Origin: Symbiodinium natans
Lineage: Eukaryota > Sar > Dinophyceae > Suessiales > Symbiodiniaceae
Direction: 5' to 3'
DNA: 35,000 nucleotides
Assembly: GCA_905221605.1 (NCBI GenBank)
Contig: CAJNDS010002359.1
Span: 1-35,000, forward strand
Shown here: positions 9,572 through 19,192 of the stretch, piece after piece
How the letters are laid out: each line of letters starts with the position of its first letter
How positions within the stretch are numbered: the stretch's first letter is position 1
The notes under the pieces: generated by a model
Told to the model about the DNA's origin: nothing
Seen by the model: only the letters and a program-made list of their open reading frames with translations
The model's database searches: none
Program-made: the position numbers and the translations under genes

Positions 9572-10834
9572 ATATGGGCGATGGAATGGGTGTCCTTTTT
9601 GATCGTTTTCTGCATCTTCAAGCGAGGAAAAGGGACACCCCACAAGAAAGCACTTAGGGTGTCCCTTTTGCTCGTTTGAAGACACAGAAAGCGATTAAAA
9701 GGGGCGCCCATTTTGGATTGGCAGCCAACCCAGCTGATGCTCATGATTTATCTCTCTCCCCATATATGGGCGATGGAACGGGTGTCCTTTTTGGATCGTT
9801 TTCTGCATCTTCAAGCGAAGAAAAGGGACACCACAAGAAAACACTTAGTAAGGGTGCCCCTTTTGCTCGTTTCAAGACACAGAAAGCGATTAAAAGGGAC
9901 GCCCATTTTGGATCGGCAGCAAACCCAGCTGATGCTCATGATTTATCTCTGTCTATATATGGGCGATGGAACGGGTGTCCTTCCTGATCGTTTTCTGCAT
10001 CTTCAAGGGAGAAAGAAGGGCACCGCCCAAGAAGGAAAAGTAACATCAGATATAGGGAGGGAAATTGAAGAGCTCCTCTCTTTACTTAGTCATTCCCTTT
10101 CCTCTCTTCTTATCTGTTGTTTTCTTCGCTTCAAAAAGCAAAATAAGGGAAAAGAGATTTCCTGAAGAGGAGGGAGGGCACCTATTGAAGAGCTCCTGTC
10201 TTTACTTAGTCATTCCCTTTCCTCTCTTATCCGTTGTTTTATTCGCTTCAAAAAGCAAAATAAGCGAAAAGAGATTTCCTGAAGAGGAGGGAGGGCACCT
10301 ATCTGTAAAGAGCAATCGTTTAGAGGGGAACAGGAGAAGAGGAGCGAGAGAGAAGGACAGAGGAGAGATACAGGGAATCCAATTTCAATAGAACAGCAAA
10401 GAAAAGAATAGAAGAGAGATGAATAGAGAAAGGGGAGAGACAAAACAAGGCGCAGAGAAGATGGCACTCTTCTTTATCTATCCTCCCTCCCTTATCTCTC
10501 CCTTCCCTCTTTCTTTTCCAGATAAGAACAACTAAAGAGGAATAATTATGAAAAGGAGAAGAGTAAGGAAAGGAGCAGAAGAGATGGGCCGAGAAGAGGG
10601 ATATGATGAAGTACGGCAAGGTCCACGCGCAACGTCTGCTTACCCTGCCACTGTTTTATCCTGCAAGTTTCTTTCTTGTTGTTCATCAGTCAAAAAGTAA
10701 CAGAAAGAGAGAAGGGAAAGGGAAGTGAGAGAGGCGAGAGAACAAGGATGCCATTTTTCTGGAAGGGTACTGGAAAGAAGAGAAGAGACAGGAAGCAAGG
10801 AGACGGGGTGACAAAATAAAGCGCAAAGCTCTAT
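8393..10834. repeat. Segmental duplication, copy 2
   Basis: Second copy of 5001-6953, in the same orientation. It has two additional ~200 bp units and a much longer CT run (about 9486-9565). The right boundary is sharp: both copies agree up to CGCAAAGCTCTAT and then diverge, copy 1 into ATATATC and copy 2 into a CATCAT repeat. Confidence 0.85.
8630..10035. repeat. Tandem ~200 bp units with hairpin and CT tract (7 units)
   Basis: The landmark CAGCTGATGCTCATGATT is found near 8642, 8827, 9033, 9242, 9466, 9731 and 9926. A clear hairpin example is AAAAGGGACACCC at 8930-8942 with its exact reverse complement at 8959-8971, separated by 16 bases. The CT run grows across central units to about 80 bp (9486-9565). 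Confidence 0.9.
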
Positions 10835-10990
10835 CATCATTGTCATCACACTCTTCATCTGCATGAGTCCTTTCATTGTACTGGCATAACTTCACTGCAT
10901 CAATTGCATAAAGCTTTCCCAGCAGCATCATCATCTTCATCATCTTCATCATCTTCATCAGCTCCTTGATCTTGTTCATCCTCATCATCT
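10835..10990. repeat. CATCAT/CATCTT trinucleotide repeat region
   Basis: Imperfect (CATCATCTT)n begins exactly where the segmental duplication ends. The minus strand can be read as a Met/Lys/Asp-rich peptide, but it is compositional. Confidence 0.8.
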
Positions 10991-10999
10991 TCATCATCT

Positions 11000-11395
11000 A
11001 GTCAGTTGTTCGCATCGTCATCATGTGTTTATGTTTTGCTGCGGTATGCAGACCCCTGTTTCTTGCAAACAAATGGCCGCGTGCCAATATTAATTGCTTG
11101 TAACCGGGCCGCGGCCCACATACGCGACATACCCTTTTACAGGGGGTATGTATCAATGGTCGCGGTTTTGCGACAGACCTGTTTGTTGTTGTCTGCAGGC
11201 TCCAAGTCTTGCTTATCGGGGGGTAAGTGTTCGTAAGTTTACAGGAGCAAATATAAGTATCCCTGAATTTGAAACCCCCTTAAACTCTTAAAGGCTGAGT
11301 ACGCGGAGTGGTTCCAAGATCTTGCTTATCGGGGGGTAAGTGTTCGTAAATTTCACCAAAAACATGACAATCTTTCCGCGGAATATGTGTCAGTA
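11000..11395. repeat. Unassigned stretch with a 29 bp direct repeat
   Basis: Positions 11208-11236 and 11321-11349 are identical (CTTGCTTATCGGGGGGTAAG plus nine more bases). Each is preceded by TTCCAAG or TCCAAG. No gene is recognised around them. Confidence 0.7.
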
Positions 11396-12215
11396 GAGCC
11401 GTGCCATAATTTAAATAATTCAAATATTTTAAACAATCTAATAATTTTAAAAATTTAAATCCGAAAGGGGGGGGGACCACCCCCCCTCCCCAGAATTACA
11501 TAATTAAATAATTTAAATAAGACGGGGAGGTTTCGGGCTTTAAATTATTTAAATTGTTTAATCCTTAGGGGGCAGGGCGGGTGGCCCCCCCCCCCCTTTT
11601 CGGATTTAAATTATTGAAATTATTGAAATTATGTAAATATTTTAAATCCGTTCGAAGCCTTAAATAATTGTTTAAATTATTTAAATTATTTAAATCCCGG
11701 CCGAATTAGATAATTTAAATATTTTAAATCCGAAGCCTGCCCGTCATATTCAAATTGAAATTATTTGATTCCCAGGCGATTTAAAGAATCTAGATAGTTT
11801 AAATAATGAAAAATGATTTAAATCCGGCGGGCGGGGGGGGGACCACCCCCCCCCTCCCCAGAATTAAATAATTCAAAAAGTGTAAATAAGACGGGGAGGT
11901 TTCGGATTTAAGTTATTTGAATTATTTAAGTCTTAGGGGGCAGGGGGGGGGTGGTCCCCCCCTTTTCGGATTTAAATTATATAAATTATTTAAACTATTT
12001 CAATTATTTACATTATGTAAATTGTTGATATTATTTACAAATTATTCACATTATTTAATTCCCGGCCGAAGTTAAATAACATTAAGTAATTTAAATCCGA
12101 AACCTGCCCGTCATATTTAAGTTATTTAATTATTTAAATAAATTTCGATACTTAAATTCTTTAAATTATTTCAATTACTTAAGTCAATCTAATTAAGTAA
12201 AAAACAATATAAACC
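11396..12215. repeat. AT-rich duplicated region with G-run/C-run hairpins
   Basis: The background is TTTAAATTATTTAAAT-like. A block with GGGGGGGACCACCCCCC, CAGAATTA, GACGGGGAGGTTTCGG and CCTGCCCGTCATATT is present twice at an offset of ~366 bp (about 11455-11755 and 11822-12120). The G-run and C-run flank ACCA and could pair. No gene is present. Confidence 0.8.
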
Positions 12216-12224
12216 CAAGCAAGC

Positions 12225-12545
12225 ACGAGAGCCCGGGGGGCTGGAGACTACAGTCAGAGAGCTCGGGGGCCTGCAGACTACAGCCAGACAGCCCGGGGGC
12301 CTGGTGACTACAGCGAGAGAGACCGGGGGCCTGGAGACTACAGTCAGAGAGCTCGGGGGCCTGAGACTGCCCGGGACCCTGGTGACTACAGCGAGCCCAA
12401 AGGCCTGGAGACTCTACAGTCAGAGAGCTCGGGGGCCTGCAGACTACAGCCAGACAGCCCGGACCCTGGTGACAACGAGAGAGCCCGGGGGCCTGGAGAC
12501 TACAGTCAGAGAGCTCGGGGGCCTGCAGACTACAGCCACAGCTCG
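12225..12545. repeat. ~30 bp GC-rich minisatellite
   Basis: Tandem imperfect units with GAGAGCTCGGGGGCCTG, GAGACTACAGTCA or CAGACTACAGCCA. The plus-strand frame at 12304-12636 is a by-product of the repeat. Confidence 0.85.
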
Positions 12546-13214
12546 GGGCCTACGGCCTGCTTCGCGGGAAATCCCGTGGGAAAAGGAAGCCCTTATTTTT
12601 GAAGTCTTGCGAGATTTCTCGCGGGATGCGTTTTAATTTCGAAGGGGATCCGAGGGAAAACCAAGGGAAGTTCAAAGGGAAGTCCAAGGGAACAGTAAAA
12701 GGAAGCTTTGACTCTCACGGGAAACTGAAGGGAAACCAAAAAAAAATCAAAGGGAAACCACGGGAAAACCAGGAAAACTCAAGGGAGAGCTCGCGGGAAT
12801 TTCTCCCGCCAAAATTCGCGGGAGAAAAGTTTCGCGGGAGAAATATTCAAGGGGAATGCTTTTGTTAACGCTCGTCCCCGGACCCCCGGCTTTTTTTACA
12901 AGCCTTATGAATTAACAAAACAAAATGTTCTTTTTTAAAAGGACTAAGAAGCGCATTTAAATATTTTAAATGAGTATTTTTGTTGCTGTTTTTTTATTTT
13001 TCTTGTAAGGCCTAGGCTTTCAGAATTTCAGGAAAATTGCCAAAAAAAACTTAAATGGTTTATTTGCTAAAAATTACAAACAAAAATCCAAAAATATAAG
13101 GTACCCATGGAACTTCATGGCCTTTCCAAATATTGAAATGCCCCTAGTTTCCTTAAAATCTATCAAATTTTAAACTAATATTCAAGTATTTTCCGGAAGG
13201 GGTCAGGCCCATTT
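12486..13214. repeat. 730 bp tandem duplication, copy 1
   Basis: The landmark GCTCGGGGCCTACGGCCTG at 12541 recurs at 13271, an offset of 730. The unit holds AAGGGAA-rich sequence, several CGCGGGA motifs, a stem TTCTCCCGC / GCGGGAGAA near 12801-12825, and an AT-rich tail ending in TTTTCCGGAAGGGGTCAGG CCCATTT. A plus-strand frame (12599-12868) gives a Lys/Gly/Glu-rich low-complexity peptide and is not called as a gene. Confidence 0.9.
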
Positions 13215-13947
13215 GGGGGCCTGGAGACTCTACAGTCAGAGAGCTCGGGGGCCTGCAGACTACAGCCACAGCTCGGGGCCTACGGCCTGCTTCGCGGGAA
13301 ATCCCGTGGGAAAAGGAAGCCCTTATTTTTGAAGTCTTGCGAGATTTCTCGCGGGATGCGTTTTAATTTCGAAGGGGATCCGAGGGAAAACCAAGGGAAG
13401 TTCAAAGGGAAGTCCAAGGGAACAGTAAAAGGAAGATTTGACTCTCACGGGAAACTGAAGGGAAACCAAAAAAAACATCAAAGGGAAACCACGGGAAAAC
13501 CAGAAAAACTCAAGGGAGAGCTCGCGGGAATTTCTCCCGCCAAAATTCGCGGGAGAAAAGTTTCGCGGGAGAAATATTCAAGGGGAATGCTTTTGTTAAC
13601 GCTCGTCCCCGGACCCCCGGCTTTTTTTACAAGCCTTATGAATTAACAAAACAAAATGTTCTTTTTTAAAAGGACTAAGAAGCGCATTTAAATATTTTGA
13701 ATGAGTATTTGTGTTGCTGTTTTCTTTATTTTTCTTGTAAGGCCTAGGCTTTCAGAATTTCAGGAAAATTGCAAAAAAAAACTTAAATGGTTTATTTGCT
13801 AAAAATTACAAACAAAAATCCAAAAATATAACGTACCCATGCAACTTCATGGCCTTTCCAAATATTGAAATGCCCCTAGTTTCCTTAAAATCTATCAAAT
13901 TTTAAACTAATATTCAAGTATTTTCCAGAAAGGGTCAGGCCCATTTA
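13215..13947. repeat. 730 bp tandem duplication, copy 2
   Basis: Near-identical second copy. A one-base indel in an A-run near 13470 changes the frame of the low-complexity open frame seen in copy 1, so that frame is not conserved. The copy ends in the same TTTTCC-GAAAGGGTCAGGCCCATTT motif that marks each monomer of the satellite starting just downstream. Confidence 0.9.
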
Positions 13948-16072
13948 AATAAAAAAAAATAAACTCAGTAAAACTATTGGAAAATAAATTTATTTTCCGG
14001 AAAAGTCAGGCCCATTTAAAATTTTAAAATCCTTAAAATCCTGAAAACCCTTGAAATTTTGAAAGCCCGGACCTTTCAAAATTTTGAGGATTTTAAGGAA
14101 TTTAAGGCATTTTAAATTCTTAAAATCCTTAAAATCCTTAAAATTTTGAAAGAAAATTAAATTATTTTCCGGAAAGAGGCAGGCCCATTTAAAATTTTAA
14201 AAATCCTTAAAATCCTTAAAATCCTTAAAATTTTGAAAGCCCGGGCCTTTCAAAATTTTAAGGATTTTAAGGAATTTAAGGCCTTTTAAATTTCTTAAAA
14301 TCCTTAAAATCCTTAAAATCCTTGAAATTTTGAAAGAAAATTAAATTATTTTCCGGAAAGAGGCAGGCCCATTTAAAATTTTAAAAATCCTTAAAATCCT
14401 TAAAATCCTTAAAATTTTGAAAGCCCGGGCCTTTCAAAATTTTAAGGATTTTAAGGAATTTAAGGCCTTTTAAATTTCTTAAAATCCTTAAAATCCTTAA
14501 AATTTTGAAAGAAAATTAAATTATTTTCCGGAAAGAGGCAGGCCCATTTAAAATTTTAAAAATCCTTAAAATCCTTAAAATCCTTAAAATTTTGAAAGGT
14601 TGGGGCTTTCAAAATTTTAAGGATTTTAAGGAATTTAAGGCCTTTTAAATTTCTTAAAATCCTTAAAAACCTTAAAATCCTGAAAAATTTTGAAAGAAAA
14701 TTATATTATTTTCCGGAAAGAAGCAGGCCCATTTAAAATTTTAAAAATCCTTAAAATCCTTAAAGTTTTGAAAGCCCAGGCCTTTCAAAATTTTAAGGAT
14801 TTTAAGGAATTTAAGGCCTTTTAAATTTCTTAAAATCCTTAAAATCCTTAAAATTTTGACAGAAAATTATATTATTTTCCGGAAAGAGGCAGGCCCATTT
14901 AATATTTTAAAAATCCTTAAAATCCTTAAAATCCTGAAAATTTTGAAAGGTTGGGGCTTTCAAAATTTTAAGGATTTTAAGGAATTTAGCGCCTTTTAAA
15001 TTTCTTAAAATCCTTAAAATCCTTAAAATCCTTAAAATCCTTAAAATCCTTAAAATTTTGAAAGAAAATTAAATCATTTTCCGGAAAGAGGCAGGCCCAT
15101 TTAATATTTTAAAAATCCTTAAAATCCTTAAATCCTTAAAATTTTGAAAGGTTGGGGCTTTCAAAATTTTAAGGATTTTAAGGAATTTAAGGCCTTTTAA
15201 ATTTCTTAAAATCCTTAAAATCCTTAAAATTTTGAAAGAAAATTAAATCATTTTCCGGAAAGAGGCAGGCCCATTTAAAATTTTAAAAATCCTTAAAACC
15301 CTTAAAATCCTTAAAATTTTGAAAGCCCGGGCCTTTTAAAATTTTAAGGATTTTAAGGAATTTAAGGCCGTTTAAATTTCTTAAAATCCTTAAAATCCTT
15401 AAAATCGTAAAATCCTTAAAATTGAAAGAAAATTAAAGATTTTCCGAAAGAGGCGAGCCCCATGTAAAATTTAAAAATATGTTGATTAAATATCTTTGAT
15501 AAAATCCTTAAAAACCTTGAAAGCCCGCCGGCTGGACCTTTCAAAATTTAAGGATTTTAATGGAATTTTTAAGGCCTTTAAATTCTTAAAATCCTTAAAA
15601 TCTTTAAAATTTGAACAAGCAAATTAAATTATGTTTCCAGGCAAAGCAGGACAGGCCCCCATTTAAAATTTAAAAATCCTTAAAATCCTTAAAATCCTTA
15701 AAATTTGAAAAGCGTTGGGGATTCAAAATTTTAAGGATTTTAAGGAATTTAAGGCCTTTTAAATTTCTTAAAATCCTTAAAATCCTTAAAAACCTTAAAA
15801 TTTTGAAAGAAAATTAAATTATTTTCCGGAAAGAGGCAGACCCATTTAGAATTTTAAAAATCCTTAAAATCCTTAAAATCCTTAAAATTTTGAAAGGTTG
15901 GGGCTTTCAAAATTTTAAGGATTTTAAGGAATTTAGCGCCTTTTAAATTTCTTAAAATCCTTAAAATCCTTAAAATTTTGAAATAAAATTAAAATATATT
16001 CCGGAAAGAGTCAGGCCCATTTGAAATTTTAAAAATCCTTAAAATCCTTAAAATCCTGAAAATTTTGAAATC
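13948..16072 (+). repeat. AT-rich satellite array, left arm of palindrome (~12 monomers)
   Basis: Monomers of ~166-202 bp, each marked by TTTTCCGGAAAGAGGCAGG followed by CCCATTTAAAATTTTAAAAA. Markers lie near 13993, 14165, 14349, 14524, 14709, 14875, 15077, 15251, 15440, 15633, 15822 and 15998. Each monomer contains runs of AATCCTTAA and an internal inverted repeat, CTTAAAATTTTGAAAG / CTTTCAAAATTTTAAG, around a CCCGGGC or GTTGGGG core. Monomers near 15430-15700 are more diverged. Confidence 0.95.
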
Positions 16073-18300
16073 CCCAACCTTTCAAAATTTTAAGGGTTTT
16101 AAAGATTTTAAGGATTTTTAAAATTTTAAATGGGCCTGCCTCTTTCCGGAAAATAATTCAATTTTCTTTCAAAATTTTAAGGATTTTAAGGATTTTAAGA
16201 AATTTAAAAGGCGATAAATTCCTTAAAATCCTGAAAATTTTGAAAGCCCCAACCTTTCAAAATTTTAATGATTTTAAGGATTTTAAGGATTTTTAAAATT
16301 TTAAATGGGCCTGCCTCTTTCCGGAAAATGATTTAATTTTCTTTCAAAATTTTAAGGATTTTAAGGATTTTAAGGATTTTAAGAAATTTAAAAGGCCTTA
16401 AATTCCTTAAAATCCTTAAAATTTTGAAAGCCCCAACCTTTCAAAATTTTAAGGATTTTAAGGATTTTAAGGATTTTTAAAGTTTTAAATGGGCCTGCCT
16501 CTTTCCGGAAAATAATTTAATTTTCTTTCAAAATTTTCAGGATTTTAAGGATTTTAAGAAATTTAAAAGGCCTTAAATTCCTTAAAATCCATAAAATTTT
16601 GAAAGCCCCAACCTTTCAAAATTTTAAGGATTTTAAGGATTTTAAGGATTTTTAAAATTTTAAATGGGCCTGCCTCTTTCCGGAAAATGATTTAATTTTT
16701 TTTCAAAATTTTAAGGATTTTAAGGATTTTAAGGATTTTAAGGATTTTAAGAAATTTAAAAGGCCTTAAATTCCTTAAAATCCTTAAAATTTTGAAAGGC
16801 CCGGGTTTTCAAAATTTTAAGGATTTTAAGGATTTTAAGGATTTTTAAAATTTTAAATGGGCCTGCCTCTTTCCGGAAAATAATTTAATTTTCTTTCAAA
16901 ATTTTAAGGATTTTAAGGATTTTAAGAAATTTAAAAGGCCTTAAATTCCTTAAAATCCTGAAAATTTTGAAAGGCACAACCTTTCAAAATTTTAAGGATT
17001 TTAAGGATTTTAAGGATTTTTAAAATTTTAAATGGGCCTGCCTCTTTCCGGAAAATAATTGAATTTTCTTTCAAAATTTTCAGGATTTTAAGGATTTTAA
17101 GGATTTTAAGAAATTTAAAAGGCCTTAAATTCCTTAAAATCCTTAAAATTTTGAAAGGCCTGGGCTTTCAAAATTTTAAGGATTTTAAGGATTTTAAGGA
17201 TTTTTAAAATTTTAAATGGGCCTGCCTCTTTCCGGAAAATAATTTAATTTTCTTTCAAAATTTTAAGATTTTAAGGATTTTAAGAAATTTAAAAGGCCTT
17301 AAATTCCTTAAAATCCTTAAAATTTTGAAAGCCCCAACCTTTCAAAATTTTAAGGATTTTAAGGATTTTAAGGATTTTTAAAATTTTAAATGGGCCTGCC
17401 TCTTTCCGGAAAATGATTTAATTTTCTTTCAATTTTTAAGGATTTTAAGGTTTTTAAGAAATTTAAAAGGCCTTAAATTCCTTAAAATCCTTAAAATTTT
17501 GAAAGCCCCAACCTTTCAAAATTTTAAGGATTTTAAGGATTTTAAGGATTTTTAAAATTTTAAATGGGCCTGCCTCTTTCCGGAAAATAATTTAATTTTC
17601 TTTCAAAATTTTAAGGATTTTAAGGATTTTAAGAAATTTAAAAGGCCTTAAATTCCTTAAAATCCTTAAAATTTTGAAAGCCCCAACCTTTCAAAATTTT
17701 AAGGATTTTAAGGATTTTAAGGATTTTTAAAATTTTAAATGGGCCTGCCTCTTTCCGGAAAATGATTTAATTTTCTTTCAAAATTTTAAGGATTTTAAGG
17801 ATTTTAAGGATTTTAAGAAATTTAAAAGGCCTTAAATTCCTTAAAATCCTTAAAATTTTGAAAGCCCCAACCTTTCAAATTTTTAAGGATTTTAAGGATT
17901 TTAAGGATTTTTAAAATTTTAAATGGGCCTGCCTCTTTCCGGAAAATGATTTAATTTTCTTTCAAAATTTTAAGGATTTTAAGGTTTTTAAAAATTTAAA
18001 AGGCCTTAAATTCCTTAAAATCCTTAAAATTTTGAAAGGCCCGGGCTTTCAAAATTTTAAGGATTTTAAGGATTTTAAGGATTTTTAAAATTTTAAATGG
18101 GCCTGCCTCTTTCCGGAAAATAATTTAATTTTCTTTCAAAATTTTAAGGATTTTAAGGATTTTAAGAAATTTAAAAGGCCTTAAATTCCTTAAAATCCTT
18201 AAAATTTTGAAAGGTCCGGGCTTTCAAAATTTTAAGGATTTTGTGGTCCTTTTAAAATTTTGGAAAACCCCTAAATTCCTTAAAATCCTTAAAGTTTTGG
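16073..18300 (-). repeat. AT-rich satellite array, right arm of palindrome (~12 monomers)
   Basis: The same monomer in reverse complement, marked by GGGCCTGCCTCTTTCCGGAA near 16141, 16317, 16500, 16677, 16869, 17043, 17228, 17401, 17577, 17751, 17937 and 18118. The CCCCAACC and CCCGGGC core variants both occur. Orientation switches once, close to 16072, with no unrelated spacer. Confidence 0.95.
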
Positions 18301-18572
18301 AAGGCGAAGCAGGACCGTCAAATAACGCATAAAGGTCCTACATACATATATATATATATATATTTGTGTGTATTTATACACCAGGCCCACACACCCCAAG
18401 CCCTAAACCCGACACCCCGCTTTGAGCCCCAAGCCCAAGTTCCCGCCCACCCTGTCCGAGCCTTTCAAAATAGCATACCCTGCCGGAGTGGGGGCAGAGA
18501 TGAATTTGGAGCTCGATACCTGGCAGCAGCATCTCTGTTTCAAGGGCGGTTGAGGATTGTAGGTTATTGTTA

Positions 18573-18672
18573 CCCTAAACCCTAAACCCTACACCCTACA
18601 CCCTACACCCTAAGCCCTAAACCCCAAACCCCAAACCCTAAACCCTAAACCCTAAACCCTAAACCCTAAACC
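18573..18672 (-). repeat. Interstitial telomeric array (CCCTAAA)n
   Basis: About 14 CCCTAAA or variant (CCCTACA, CCCCAAA) heptamers. The unique flank 18366-18570 carries an open frame on the plus strand (18364-18585) with no recognisable domain. Confidence 0.95.
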
Positions 18673-18911
18673 GCGGACGCCCCCCCAAGTTCTACATTCC
18701 CTCATCGTCCTCCTGATGCCTCGCTGACTTGAAAGGCTGCATGCCTACCTTGCTCCACAAGGTCCAGGGTTTAGGGTTTCGGGTTGAGGGTCTCCCTTTC
18801 GTGGAAACCCCCACGCGGCTCAGGGTTTAGGATCTAGGCTTGGCCCCTTCTCGCCTCCTCGGCCCAGCGCCTGCAAACCCTGAAACCTCAGACTCGAAAA
18901 GCCCCCCCCCC

Positions 18912-18968
18912 CCCTAAACCCTAAACCCTAAACCCTAAACCCTAAACCCTAAACCCTAAACCCTAAAC
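18912..18968 (-). repeat. Interstitial telomeric array (CCCTAAA)n
   Basis: Eight perfect heptamers after a C-run. A short opposite-orientation TTTAGGG tract lies near 18768-18778, so both orientations occur within 350 bp. Confidence 0.95.
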
Positions 18969-19068
18969 CTCAGACCCCCGGGCCCCCACCGTTCTTACAG
19001 TAGGGTTTACTCGGCGCTGTCTCTGAGTCTGAGCACCTGAGCGCGACTGTGAACCAGCACATCATCGG

Positions 19069-19082
19069 GACCACGCCCCCCA
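19069..19082. repeat. Target-site duplication, LINE 3' side
   Basis: GACCACGCCCCCCA, identical to 26591-26604 on the other side of the element. Confidence 0.85.
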
Positions 19083-19192
19083 CTCACTCACGGCTTCCGA
19101 GGGTCAATCCGCGCCTAGGGTGAAAGGAAAATCACCAATTGGCTCCTAGCTAGATGTGACAAGACATAAGCACTAGAGCGACCTGCAAGTTC

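Noticed and set aside
12599-13646. Lys/Gly-rich frames in the 730 bp units as a gene pair
   Set aside because: A one-base A-run indel shifts the frame between otherwise near-identical copies, so the protein is not conserved.
13948-18300. CRISPR-like array
   Set aside because: Monomers are contiguous ~180 bp satellite units without unique spacers, and the context is eukaryotic.
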